A DNA stretch of 23,216 bases from Thermoplasmata archaeon (GTDB lineage: Archaea; Thermoplasmatota; Thermoplasmata; RBG-16-68-12), in contig JAJYKG010000006.1 in the NCBI GenBank assembly GCA_021788795.1, positions 1 to 23,216 on the forward strand. Reading direction: 5' to 3'. Below are positions 13,727-21,380 of this stretch, in pieces. The notes under the pieces are model-generated. The model had not been told where the DNA came from. It ran no database searches and worked only from the letters and a program-made list of their open reading frames with translations. Position 1 is the stretch's first letter. Every line of letters starts with the position of its first letter. A program made the position numbers and the translations under genes.

Positions 13727-14146
13727 TCACTTCGGCGGGAGGAGTTCCCACGTGTTCTGCCAGGCCACCCCGCCTCGGCGGAGCATGATGCCGACGGAGC
13801 AGTACTTCTCCGTCGAGAGGTCGATGGCCCTCTTCACCGCGGCCTCCTTGACGCCGTCGCCATAGACGCGGTAGTGGAGATGGATCCTCGTGAAGACCTT
13901 CGGCTCCTCTTTCGCCCGCTCCGCCTCGCCCTCGATTTCGAGCTTGGTGAACGGCACGCGCTGCTTGGTCAGGATCCACACGATGTCGGACGCAGTGCAG
14001 CCCATCGCGGCGAGCAGCGTGGCCTGCATGGGCGACGGCCCCTCGTAGGGCTCGTCCTTCTGGGCGGCGTGGAGGACGATGGCGGGGGAGCCCTCCACCC
14101 GCGCCTCGAACTTCATGCCCTGGACTTGGGTGAGGTGGGCCTTCAT
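13727..14146 (-). CDS. OsmC-family peroxiredoxin-like protein
   Basis: A 139-residue OsmC/Ohr-superfamily protein. The two conserved cysteines are visible: C50 in AAMGCTASDIVWIL and C116 in EKYCSVGIM, in the usual helix positions. The N-terminus (MKFEARVEGSPAIVLHA) gives the swapped beta-sheet of the obligate dimer. OsmC proteins reduce organic hydroperoxides by thiol chemistry; the reductant is unknown here, and some members of this YhfA-like length class have other roles. The ATG at 14146 has a good GGGGAGGC Shine-Dalgarno 6 bases upstream, so it is a leadered transcript. A stress-protection role would fit the nearby proteostasis gene, but this is inference. It is divergent from the reductase gene. 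Confidence 0.92.
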   Translation of the reverse strand: MKAHLTQVQGMKFEARVEGSPAIVLHAAQKDEPYEGPSPMQATLLAAMGCTASDIVWILTKQRVPFTKLEIEGEAERAKEEPKVFTRIHLHYRVYGDGVKEAAVKRAIDLSTEKYCSVGIMLRRGGVAWQNTWELLPPK

Positions 14147-14152
14147 GGGATG

Positions 14153-14159
14153 CCTCCCC
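14153..14159 (-). promoter_or_regulatory. Shine-Dalgarno site for osmC
   Basis: The minus strand reads GGGGAGG, with 6 bases before the ATG at 14146. It contrasts with the SD-less leaderless genes nearby. Confidence 0.6.
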
Positions 14160-14212
14160 GCTCGGACCCGCCCGCGCTACTAGAAGGTTCGGTCCGTACC
14201 GACCGCAAGGTT

Positions 14213-14218
14213 GTTATC
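14213..14218 (+). promoter_or_regulatory. TATA-like box for the pyrimidine reductase gene
   Basis: GTTATC centred about 26 bases before the GTG at 14241. It overlaps a possible upstream TTG codon at 14211, so it supports 14241 as the start. Confidence 0.5.
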
Positions 14219-14240
14219 GAGTCGGCCCGTTCGTGCCCCC

Positions 14241-14876
14241 GTGCGGCCCCGGGTCATCATCAACGCCGCGATGAGCCTTGACGGGAAGATCGCCTTCTCC
14301 GATGGGCGGCCCGCGAGGCTGAGCAACGAGGAGGACTTCGCCCGCGTGCATCGCCTCCGTGCCGAGGCGGACGCCGTCTTGGTCGGTGTGGGCACGGTCC
14401 TCAAGGACGACCCGAAGCTGACCGTCAAGCCGGAGTACGCGGAGGGGCGGAACCCCCTCCGCGTCGTCCTCGACTCCGACGGTAAGACGCCGGACCACGC
14501 CCACGTCCTCGATGGGTCCGCGGAGACGCTGATCGCTACGGCGACCGACTGTGGGCGCACGTTCGCGCACGCCCAGGTGTTCCGGGCGGGGAAGGACGAG
14601 GTGGACCTGGGGGCTCTTCTGGACCACCTTTCGACGCGCGGCGTGAAGACGCTCCTCGTCGAGGGTGGGAGCACCGCAATTTGGTCCTTCCTTCGCCTGC
14701 AGCTCGCCGACGAGCTGCGCGTGTTCATCGCCAGCACGGTCCTCGGTGGCCATGCCGCCCCGACCCTGGCGGGCGGCCCCGGGGTCCGGTCCCTGGAGGA
14801 GTCCTTCCGCCTGCGGCTCGAGAAGGTGGAGCGCCTCGGCGACGGCCTCCTCATCGAGTACGCGGTGGGCGCGTGA
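14241..14876 (+). CDS. 2,5-diamino-6-(ribosylamino)pyrimidinone 5'-phosphate reductase (RibD_C / archaeal RIB7 type)
   Basis: This 211-residue enzyme fits the archaeal riboflavin-pathway reductase, which reduces the ribosyl chain of the GTP-derived pyrimidine to ribityl with NAD(P)H. The product feeds flavins and, in organisms that have it, F420. Family motifs are INAAMSLDGKIAF (7-19), LSNEEDFARVHRLRAEADAV (27-46), GVGTVLKDDPKLT (49-61), and the NADPH-binding LLVEGGSTAIWSFL (138-151). It is single-domain, without a RibD deaminase. The GTG start at 14241 matches the TATA-like box spacing and gives a normal N-terminus. The TGA stop overlaps the GTG start of the following Mut7-C gene. A generic dihydrofolate-reductase-like RibD_C protein is the main alternative. 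Confidence 0.9.
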   Translation: MRPRVIINAAMSLDGKIAFSDGRPARLSNEEDFARVHRLRAEADAVLVGVGTVLKDDPKLTVKPEYAEGRNPLRVVLDSDGKTPDHAHVLDGSAETLIATATDCGRTFAHAQVFRAGKDEVDLGALLDHLSTRGVKTLLVEGGSTAIWSFLRLQLADELRVFIASTVLGGHAAPTLAGGPGVRSLEESFRLRLEKVERLGDGLLIEYAVGA

Positions 14877-15328
14877 AGCTCCTCTGCGACCACATGCTCG
14901 GAACCCTGGCCAAGTGGCTGCGGTTCATGGGCTATGACACCGCCTACCCCGGCCCGCTGGACGACACGCAACTCCTCGCCCTCGCCCGCGCGGAGGGCCG
15001 CGTGCTCCTCACGCGGGACAAGGAGCTCGCCTCGCGGTCCCCGGATGCGCTCCGCGTCCGGAGCGACGACCTCGAGGAGCAGATTCGCGAGGTCGCCTCC
15101 GCGCTCGGTCTCCGGATCGTCGACCCGCTCTCCCGCTGCTCCCTCTGCAACGCGGTCCTCCTCCCAGTGGCGCCGGAGGCGGTACGGGATCTCGTGCCCG
15201 AGGGCGTGCGGACCCGCCACCAGGCGTTCTGGCAGTGCCCCGCGTGCCGCAAGGTCTACTGGCAGGGGAGCCACTGGGACAAGATGGTCGAGCGGCTCAA
15301 TCGTTTCGAGTCGCCGAAATCTCCGTGA
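14873..15328 (+). CDS. Mut7-C RNase-domain protein with zinc ribbon
   Basis: A 151-residue protein of the Mut7-C family, which combines a PIN-like nuclease fold with a C-terminal zinc ribbon. The N-terminus KLLCDHMLGTLAKWLRFMGY (2-21) is characteristic and supplies D6. Further acidic residues are D30/D31 and D49 in RVLLTRDKEL, as expected for a metal-dependent PIN active site. The zinc ribbon uses C89/C92 (RCSLCN) and C122/C125 (CPACRKVYW), followed by QGSHW. RNase activity is predicted from the fold; targets are unknown. The GTG start overlaps the stop of the reductase gene by four bases (GTGA), implying translational coupling and a single transcript. carA follows 57 bases later with its own elements. 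Confidence 0.9.
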   Translation: MKLLCDHMLGTLAKWLRFMGYDTAYPGPLDDTQLLALARAEGRVLLTRDKELASRSPDALRVRSDDLEEQIREVASALGLRIVDPLSRCSLCNAVLLPVAPEAVRDLVPEGVRTRHQAFWQCPACRKVYWQGSHWDKMVERLNRFESPKSP

Positions 15329-15345
15329 GCCCGGCGGACGCAAAC

Positions 15346-15353
15346 CCTAATAA
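15346..15353 (+). promoter_or_regulatory. TATA-like box for carAB
   Basis: CCTAATAA is centred about 36 bases before the carA ATG, slightly farther than for most genes in the window. This leaves a leader of about 10 bases. Confidence 0.5.
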
Positions 15354-15385
15354 CCCGCATCGAAAATGGGGTGAGGGTCTAGCGA

Positions 15386-16468
15386 ATGGACAGCTCCCTG
15401 GTCCTCGAGGACGGCACGGTCGTCCGGGGAGCCCGTTTTGGCGCCTCCACGAAGGTCTTCGGCGAGCTCGTCTTCAACACGAACATGACGGGCTACACGG
15501 AGGCGCTGACGGACCCGTCCTACCGCGGCCAGATCCTCCTCATGACGTATCCGCTCATCGGCAACTACGGCGTCGATCCGGCATGGATGGAGTCCGACAC
15601 GATTCAGGTCCGCGGGTTCGTCGTCAAGGAGGCGTGCGCGACGCCCAGCCACGCGCGGAGCCAGAAGGCGTTGGGCCCGTTCCTGAGCGAGTACCGCGTG
15701 CCGGGCCTCCAGGGGGCCGACACCCGCGCCCTCACGATCCGCATCCGAAGCCAGGGCACGATGAGGGCCGCGCTCGTCCCGGAAGGCGAGGACCTTGAGG
15801 AGGCCGCGAAGATCGTCCGCACGATGCCGTACCCCGACCGCCGCAACCTGGTGGCGGAGGTCAGCTGCCGCGAGCCGATTCGCTATCCGGGCACGGGGAA
15901 GCGCACGATCGTCGTCGTGGACTGCGGCGTGAAGCGGAACATCCTCCGCGAGGCCCAGCGCTACGCCGATGTGGTCCGCGTCCCCTGGGACACGGCCGCG
16001 GACGACATCCTCGCCCTGAAGCCGGACGGGATCATCGTCTCGAACGGCCCGGGCGACCCCGCCCATCCGGACCTCCAGGCCGCTACCGTCCGCGCGGTGC
16101 GCGAGCTCGCGGGCCAGGTCCCGCTCCTGGGGATCTGCCTGGGCCACCAGATCCTCGCCCTCGCTTTCGGAAGCAAGACGTTCAAGCTGAAGTTCGGCCA
16201 CCGCGGCGGCAACCAGCCCGTGAAGGATCTCCGCACGGGCCGGGTCCACATCACCTCCCAGAACCACGGCTTCGCGGTCGACGCGGACTCCTTGAACCCT
16301 TCCGAGTTTGAGGTCACGCACGTGAACCTCAACGACCGGACCGTCGAGGGCCTCGTCCACCGCGAGCTCCCCGTCTTCTCGGTCCAGTACCATCCGGAGG
16401 CACGCCCGGGCCCCTGGGACAACGAGTACATCTTCCGCGAGTTCGTCGAGCGGCTCAAGGGGCCGTAG
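15386..16468 (+). CDS. carA: Carbamoyl-phosphate synthase small (glutaminase) subunit
   Basis: CarA hydrolyses glutamine and passes ammonia to CarB for carbamoyl-phosphate synthesis, which feeds arginine and pyrimidine synthesis. The 360 residues comprise the CPSase small-chain N-terminal domain (LVLEDGTVVRGARFGA, then FNTNMTGYTEALTDPSYRGQ) and a class I glutamine amidotransferase domain. The catalytic triad is C251 (LGICLGHQILALAFG), H336 and E338 (VQYHPEARPGP). The ATG at 15386 is preceded by GGGGTGAGGG (15368-15377), a loosely spaced Shine-Dalgarno, and by a TATA-like box. carB begins 12 bases after the stop, so the two form an operon. Very secure. Confidence 0.97.
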   Translation: MDSSLVLEDGTVVRGARFGASTKVFGELVFNTNMTGYTEALTDPSYRGQILLMTYPLIGNYGVDPAWMESDTIQVRGFVVKEACATPSHARSQKALGPFLSEYRVPGLQGADTRALTIRIRSQGTMRAALVPEGEDLEEAAKIVRTMPYPDRRNLVAEVSCREPIRYPGTGKRTIVVVDCGVKRNILREAQRYADVVRVPWDTAADDILALKPDGIIVSNGPGDPAHPDLQAATVRAVRELAGQVPLLGICLGHQILALAFGSKTFKLKFGHRGGNQPVKDLRTGRVHITSQNHGFAVDADSLNPSEFEVTHVNLNDRTVEGLVHRELPVFSVQYHPEARPGPWDNEYIFREFVERLKGP

Positions 16469-16473
16469 CATGC

Positions 16474-16480
16474 GGGGAGG
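16474..16480 (+). promoter_or_regulatory. Shine-Dalgarno site at the carA-carB junction
   Basis: GGGGAGG ends on the G of the GTG at 16480, leaving no spacer if that GTG is the start. It is 8 bases before the GTT codon at 16489, which aligns with the usual family start. Confidence 0.45.
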
Positions 16481-19400
16481 TGGCCGGCGTTCCCAAGCGA
16501 AGTGACCTGCGGACCGTCCTGGTCATCGGCTCCGGACCGATCGTGATCGGGCAGGCCGCGGAGTTCGACTATTCGGGTTCCCAGGCGTGCCGCTCCCTCC
16601 ACGCGGAGGGATTGCGCGTCGTCCTTGTCAACAGCAACCCCGCGACGATCCAGACGGACCCGCAGATGGCCGACGCCGTCTACGTCGAACCGCTGACGGT
16701 GTCTTTCCTCGAGCAGATCATCGCCATGGAGAAGCCCCAGGGCATCCTGAGCGGCATGGGCGGTCAGACAGGGCTCAACCTTTCCAGCGAGCTCGCGGAG
16801 CGCGGCATCCTCGCGAAGTACGGGGTCGAGTTGCTCGGCACGAAGCTCGAGGCCATCCGCGCCGCGGAGGACCGGGAGAAGTTCGCCACGCTCATGCGGT
16901 CGATCGGCGAGCCGGTCCCGAGGAGCCGCGCCGTGTCCGGCGTCGAGGCGGCGAAAGACTTCGCGGCGGAGGTCGGCTTCCCGGTCATCGTCCGTGCCGC
17001 CTATACCCTCGGCGGCAGTGGCAGCGGTGTCGCGCGCAACGTGGCCGAGATCGAGCAGATCGTGGGCCTCGGGGTGGCCTACTCCCGCATCCACCAGGTC
17101 CTCGTCGAGGAGAGCATCCTCGGATGGAAGGAGTTCGAGTACGAGGTCATGCGGGACGCCGCGGACAACTGCATCACGATCTGCAACATGGAGAACCTGG
17201 ACCCGATGGGCGTCCATACCGGCGAGTCCATCGTCGTGGCGCCGGCCCAGACCCTGAGCGACATGGACCACCAGACCCTCCGTTCCGCGGCCCTACGCAT
17301 CATCCGCGCCCTCGGCATCGAGGGAGGATGCAACATCCAGTTCGCCGTGCATCCGAGGACGGGCGAGTATCGCGTGATCGAGGTGAACCCTCGCGTCTCA
17401 CGTTCCTCGGCCCTCGCCTCGAAGGCCACCGGCTATCCGATCGCTCGCATCGCCGCAAAGATCGCGGTGGGCCTGACTCTGGACGAGATTCCCAACCCGG
17501 TCACGGGCAAGACCCTCGCCTCCTTCGAGCCCACCCTGGACTACGTCGTCACGAAGATCCCCCGGTGGCCCTTCGACAAGTTCCGCACGGTCGACCGGCG
17601 GCTCGGCACCTCGATGAAGAGCACGGGCGAAGTCATGGCCATCGGCCGGACCTTCGAGGAGTCCCTGTCCAAGGCGGTGCGGTCCCTGGAGATCGGACGC
17701 ATCGGGTTGGAGCCCGACCCGCGGTCGGACGAAGAGCTGCGGGAGGACCTCGAGCATCCGACGGACCAGCGGCTCTTCGCGATCGCCGAGGCGCTGCGGC
17801 GGGGCTGGGGCGTCGAGAAGATCGCCGGCCTTACTGCGTGGGATCCGTTCTTCCTCCTAAAGATCCGGAACCTCGTCGAGATGGAAGGCCGTCTGCGGAC
17901 GAAGCGGCTCTCCAAGGAACTCCTTGCGGAGGCGAAAGGCCTCGGGTTCTCCGACGCCCAGATCGCCGCCCTCACGGGATGGTCCGAGGCCCGCATCCGC
18001 CGGGCACGGCCCGTCGCGGCCTACAAGATGGTCGACACGTGCGGCGGCGAGTTCGAGGCCGAGACGCCCTACTTCTACTCGACCTCCGAGGCCGTCTCGG
18101 AGGCGCGGGTGGCGAAGGGCCGCAAGGTCCTCATCGTGGGCGCAGGGCCCATCCGGATCGGCCAGGGCGTGGAATTCGACTACTGCTGCGTCCAGGGCAT
18201 CTTCGCGCTCCGCGAGGAGGGCGTGGAGGCAATCATCGCGAACAACAACCCGGAGACCGTCTCCACGGACTTCGACATCTCCGACCGCCTCTACTTCGAG
18301 CCCCTCCTCCTTGAGGATGTCCTCAACCTCATCGAGGTCGAGAAGCCGGACGGCGTCATCGTGCAGTTCGGCGGGCAGACCTCGGTGAACCTGGCGGTCC
18401 CGCTGCAGCGGGAGCTCACGCGGCGCAAGTCGAAGACCCAGATCCTCGGGACGCCCGCGGACTCCATCGACCTCGCCGAGGACCGCCGCCGGTTCGCGGC
18501 CCTTATGAACCGCCTGCACATCCTGCAGCCCCGCAGTGCGTCCGGCTTCAGCTTCGCGGAGGTGCGCGAGGCCGCCGCGGAGATCGGCTACCCCATCCTC
18601 GTCCGCCCCTCCTACGTCCTGGGGGGCCGCGGCATGGAGATCGTCCACGGCGAGGACGAGCTCCGGGACTTCATGGAGGCCGCGACGCGGGTCTCCAGGG
18701 ACCACCCCGTCCTCGTGGACAAGTACCTCGCCCATGCGACGGAGATCGACGTCGACGTCGTCGCGGACGGCCGGGACATCTTCATCGGCGGCATCCAGGA
18801 GCACATCGAGGAGGCGGGCATCCACTCCGGCGACGCGGCGTGTGTCCTCCCGAGTCAGACCCTCGGCGAGGACATCCTCCGGCAGATTCGGTCCATCACG
18901 AGGCGCATCTCCAAGGCCCTCCGCATCGTCGGCCTGATGAACCTCCAGCTCGCGGTCAAGGATGGCACGGTGTACGTCCTGGAGGCGAACCCCCGCGCGA
19001 GCCGCACCGTGCCGTACGTCTCGAAGGCCATTGGCATCAGCCTAGCGAACGTGGCCACGAAGGTCATGCTCGGCAAGACCCTGCGCGACCAGGGGCTGGG
19101 GGACGAGCCGCGCATCGAGCATGTCGCCGTGAAGGCGCCCGTGTTCCCCTTCCAGCGCCTCCCCGGGGTCGACGCGATCCTCGGGCCGGAGATGAAAAGC
19201 ACGGGGGAGGTCATGGGCATCGACCGTACGCTGGGCCGCGCGTACGCGAAGGCCATGCTCGCCGCGGGGAACGCGCTCCCGACGTCCGGCGGGGTCTACC
19301 TAACCATCCGCGACGAGGACAAGCCCGCGATCCTTCCGGTGGCCGCGCGCCTGGCCTCCCTGGGCCTGTGTCTGTACGCCACGCGCGGCACCGCCCAGTT

Positions 19401-19713
19401 CCTGCGCGAGCACGGGGTCGACGTGACCACGGTCTACCGCATCAGCGAGAACCAGTCCCCGGACGCCCTGGGCCTCATGCGGCGCGGGGAGATTCAGCTC
19501 GTGATTAACACGCCGACCAACTCGAGCGGCGCGCGGCGGGACGGCTACATGATGCGCCGGCTGGCGGTGGACCTCAACATCCCCTTCCTCCCGACGATTC
19601 AAGCGGCGGTGGCCGCGGCGCAAGCGATCGCGGAGACGCGAGAGGGCGGTCTCGGGGTGAGGTCGCTCCAGTCCTACGCGTCGTCCGTGATTCCTAGAGA
19701 GGCAAAGCTTTAG
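16480..19713 (+). CDS. carB: Carbamoyl-phosphate synthase large subunit
   Basis: CarB makes carbamoyl phosphate from bicarbonate, ammonia supplied by CarA, and two ATP. Its 1077 residues match the family (about 1070). The first half opens with VLVIGSGPIVIGQAAEFDYS and contains an ATP-grasp domain (AAYTLGGSGSG; IEVNPRVSRSSALASKATG). The second half repeats this plan from about residue 550 (VGAGPIRIGQGVEFDY; RPSYVLGGRGMEIV; LEANPRASRTVPYVSKAIG). The C-terminal MGS-like allosteric domain occupies roughly the last 130 residues (ARLASLGLCLYATRGTAQFL), so effector control is possible. No frameshift is seen. The start is uncertain: GTG 16480 gives MAGVPKRSDL, and the Shine-Dalgarno overlaps it. It is cotranscribed with carA. 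Confidence 0.97.
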   Translation: MAGVPKRSDLRTVLVIGSGPIVIGQAAEFDYSGSQACRSLHAEGLRVVLVNSNPATIQTDPQMADAVYVEPLTVSFLEQIIAMEKPQGILSGMGGQTGLNLSSELAERGILAKYGVELLGTKLEAIRAAEDREKFATLMRSIGEPVPRSRAVSGVEAAKDFAAEVGFPVIVRAAYTLGGSGSGVARNVAEIEQIVGLGVAYSRIHQVLVEESILGWKEFEYEVMRDAADNCITICNMENLDPMGVHTGESIVVAPAQTLSDMDHQTLRSAALRIIRALGIEGGCNIQFAVHPRTGEYRVIEVNPRVSRSSALASKATGYPIARIAAKIAVGLTLDEIPNPVTGKTLASFEPTLDYVVTKIPRWPFDKFRTVDRRLGTSMKSTGEVMAIGRTFEESLSKAVRSLEIGRIGLEPDPRSDEELREDLEHPTDQRLFAIAEALRRGWGVEKIAGLTAWDPFFLLKIRNLVEMEGRLRTKRLSKELLAEAKGLGFSDAQIAALTGWSEARIRRARPVAAYKMVDTCGGEFEAETPYFYSTSEAVSEARVAKGRKVLIVGAGPIRIGQGVEFDYCCVQGIFALREEGVEAIIANNNPETVSTDFDISDRLYFEPLLLEDVLNLIEVEKPDGVIVQFGGQTSVNLAVPLQRELTRRKSKTQILGTPADSIDLAEDRRRFAALMNRLHILQPRSASGFSFAEVREAAAEIGYPILVRPSYVLGGRGMEIVHGEDELRDFMEAATRVSRDHPVLVDKYLAHATEIDVDVVADGRDIFIGGIQEHIEEAGIHSGDAACVLPSQTLGEDILRQIRSITRRISKALRIVGLMNLQLAVKDGTVYVLEANPRASRTVPYVSKAIGISLANVATKVMLGKTLRDQGLGDEPRIEHVAVKAPVFPFQRLPGVDAILGPEMKSTGEVMGIDRTLGRAYAKAMLAAGNALPTSGGVYLTIRDEDKPAILPVAARLASLGLCLYATRGTAQFLREHGVDVTTVYRISENQSPDALGLMRRGEIQLVINTPTNSSGARRDGYMMRRLAVDLNIPFLPTIQAAVAAAQAIAETREGGLGVRSLQSYASSVIPREAKL
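19707..19713 (+). promoter_or_regulatory. TATA-like box for the DUF131 gene, inside the carB end
   Basis: GCTTTAG spans the last codons and stop of carB. Its centre is about 27 bases before the in-frame GTG at 19738 but only about 16 before the ATG at 19726, so it favours the GTG start. Confidence 0.45.
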
Positions 19714-19737
19714 CGACCACTGGAGATGGGCGCGGAC

Positions 19738-20160
19738 GTGCGCCCCATCCGGCTCCTCGGCCCCGTCCTGATTGTGGCGGGCGTGGTGGCCCTGGCGATT
19801 GGTTTCCTTCAAGGCCAGGCGGGCCTGAGCCTGTTCCTCATCTTCCCCGTCGTCACCGCCACGGGCGGCTGGTCCGCCCTCGGCATCCTGCTCTTCATCG
19901 CAGGATTCTTCGCGCTGTTCCTGACACTGCCCTCATATGTCGCGGAAGCGCCCGCGCCGAGCGAACCGTCTGCGGCCACTCCGCCGGGCGTACCCCCGCC
20001 GGTTACGCCCACCCGTCGGTGGGGCGGGGTGGTCTTCCTCGGGCCTATCCCCGTGGTCTTCGGCTCCGACGCGAAGGTGGCGCGGTGGATGCTCGTGGTC
20101 GGCATCCTCCTGTTCGTCGGGTTGGTGGTACTGACAGTCATTTCGATATGGGGCATCTAG
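19738..20160 (+). CDS. DUF131 family membrane protein
   Basis: A 140-residue archaeal membrane protein. Two hydrophobic helices (about 7-24 and 47-64) are followed by a Pro/Ala/Ser-rich linker (about 68-92). The family core WGGVVFLGPIPVVFGSDAKVARW then begins at about 95, and a last helix runs from 117 to 138. The core motif GGVVxxGPIPxVFGSD identifies DUF131 (TIGR00304), whose function is unknown. The start is uncertain. GTG at 19738 fits the TATA spacing and gives MRPIRLLGP; ATG at 19726 would add four residues and has GGAG directly adjacent to it. The gene starts 24 bases after carB and ends 37 bases before the dehydrogenase gene. Confidence 0.88.
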   Translation: MRPIRLLGPVLIVAGVVALAIGFLQGQAGLSLFLIFPVVTATGGWSALGILLFIAGFFALFLTLPSYVAEAPAPSEPSAATPPGVPPPVTPTRRWGGVVFLGPIPVVFGSDAKVARWMLVVGILLFVGLVVLTVISIWGI

Positions 20161-20161
20161 T

Positions 20162-20169
20162 CTTTTATC
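20162..20169 (+). promoter_or_regulatory. TATA-like box for the serA-type dehydrogenase
   Basis: CTTTTATC begins 2 bases after the DUF131 stop and is centred about 32 bases before the ATG at 20198. This supports that start over an earlier in-frame GTG at 20177. Confidence 0.55.
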
Positions 20170-20197
20170 CGAGGCCGTGCTAGGGTCCGCCGAGACC

Positions 20198-21142
20198 ATG
20201 AGAATCCTCATCACGGACGGACTCGAGGCGGAGGCCATCGCCTCCCTCAAGAAGGCCCACCAGGTCGACGTCGCGGAGCTCGATGCGAAAGCGCTCCTCG
20301 AGCAGATTCCCGCCTACCACGCGCTCATCGTCCGCGGGCGCACGAAGGTCACGAAGGACGTGTTCGCCAAGGCGGCGAACCTCAAGGTGGTCGGGCGGGC
20401 GGGCGTGGGCGTGGACAACATCGACGTGAACGAGGCCACGGCCCGCAAGGTCCTTGTCGTCAACGCGCCCACCGGGAGCACGGTGAGCGTCGCGGAGCTC
20501 GCGATCGGCCACATGATCTCCTGGTGCCGCCTCCTCCCGCAGGCGGACAAGAGCATCAAGGAGGGCAAGTGGGAGAAGAAGTCCTTCGAGGGCCATGAGA
20601 TCTACGGCAAGACGCTGGGTCTCATCGGCTCGGGTCGCATCGGCGCGGAGGTCGCGAGGCGCGCGCAGGTCTTCGGGATGAAGGTCATCGCCTTCGACCC
20701 CTACCTGCCGCCGGAAGTCGCGAAGAAGATCGACGTCACCCTCGTGGACAAGGAGACCGTCCTCCGGGAGTCGGACTTCATCAGCATCCACGCCGCCCTC
20801 ACGCCGGAGACGCGCGGGATGCTCGGCGCGAAGGAGTTCGCCTCGATGAAGAAGACCGCGGTCCTCGTGAACTGCGCCCGGGGCGAGATCGTCCAGGAGG
20901 CCGCCCTCGCGGACGCCCTGAAGAGCGGCGTCATCGGCGGCGCTGCCCTCGACGTGTTCGAGAAGGAGCCGCCTGCGGGCAGCCCGATTCTGACCGCGCC
21001 CCACGTGGTCTTCACGCCTCACCTCGGCGCCTCGACCCACGAGGCCCAGTACCGCGCGGGCGGGATCATCGCGGAGCAGGTGATGAAGGTCCTCGAGGGG
21101 AAGCGGCCGGACTTCCTCGTGAACCCCAAGGTCTACGGCTGA
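20198..21142 (+). CDS. serA: D-3-phosphoglycerate dehydrogenase-like 2-hydroxyacid dehydrogenase (short form)
   Basis: The enzyme probably oxidises 3-phosphoglycerate with NAD+ in serine synthesis. The 314 residues contain the D-2-hydroxyacid dehydrogenase fold. LKVVGRAGVGVDNID (62-76) is the substrate-domain signature. GLIGSGRIGAEVARR (141-155) is the NAD loop, followed by FDPY. The catalytic residues are R228 (NCARGEIV), E257 (VFEKEPP) and H275 (TPHLGAST). It stops right after the catalytic core and has no C-terminal ASB or ACT domain, so serine feedback control of the usual kind is absent. Short SerA proteins exist, but glyoxylate or other hydroxyacid reductases are also possible. The start at 20198 is set by the TATA spacing. 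Its last 10 bases overlap the convergent 70-aa gene. Confidence 0.88.
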   Translation: MRILITDGLEAEAIASLKKAHQVDVAELDAKALLEQIPAYHALIVRGRTKVTKDVFAKAANLKVVGRAGVGVDNIDVNEATARKVLVVNAPTGSTVSVAELAIGHMISWCRLLPQADKSIKEGKWEKKSFEGHEIYGKTLGLIGSGRIGAEVARRAQVFGMKVIAFDPYLPPEVAKKIDVTLVDKETVLRESDFISIHAALTPETRGMLGAKEFASMKKTAVLVNCARGEIVQEAALADALKSGVIGGAALDVFEKEPPAGSPILTAPHVVFTPHLGASTHEAQYRAGGIIAEQVMKVLEGKRPDFLVNPKVYG

Positions 21143-21345
21143 GCCACGAGCCACTCCGCCGCCGCCCGCAGGGAGAGCTTGCGTTCACGGGCCGTCTCCC
21201 GGAGGCGGGAGACGAGCGCCACGTAGTCTGTGTAGTCGCCTCCATGACGACGCACGGAACGGCCGAGGGCCTGCTCGAACGCCTCCCCGGCCGGATAGGC
21301 GAGGGCACCCTTGAGCACGCGAGAGGCGGAGACCTTCAGGGCCAC
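21133..21345 (-). CDS. Small helical protein of unknown function (70 aa)
   Basis: I do not recognise a family. The 70 residues look helical and charged: a basic N-terminus (MALKVSASRVLKGAL), an Arg/His-rich centre (RSVRRHGGDYTDYVALVSRL) and a C-terminal helix (RERKLSLRAAAEWLVAQP). There are no Cys and no membrane segment. Support for a real gene is that a minus-strand TATA-like TCTTATGG (21366-21373) lies about 25 bases before the ATG. The gene also fills the gap between serA and guaAa with only a 10-base convergent overlap. A chance frame in GC-rich DNA remains possible. Confidence 0.6.
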   Translation of the reverse strand: MALKVSASRVLKGALAYPAGEAFEQALGRSVRRHGGDYTDYVALVSRLRETARERKLSLRAAAEWLVAQP

Positions 21346-21365
21346 GGGCGCCTATCTGCGCGGCG

Positions 21366-21373
21366 CCATAAGA
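21366..21373 (-). promoter_or_regulatory. TATA-like box for the 70-aa gene
   Basis: The minus strand reads TCTTATGG, about 25 bases before the ATG at 21345, between the guaAa stop and this gene. Confidence 0.45.
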
Positions 21374-21380
21374 ACGCTGC

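Noticed and set aside
16587..18314. A 575-codon alternate-frame open frame inside carB
   Set aside because: Arg/Gly/Pro-rich nonsense composition; the carB frame is fully intact and recognisable through the region.
20162..20169. Short T-run as a terminator after the DUF131 gene
   Set aside because: CTTTTATC is better explained as the TATA-like box of the dehydrogenase gene, given its spacing to the ATG at 20198; no longer T-run is present.
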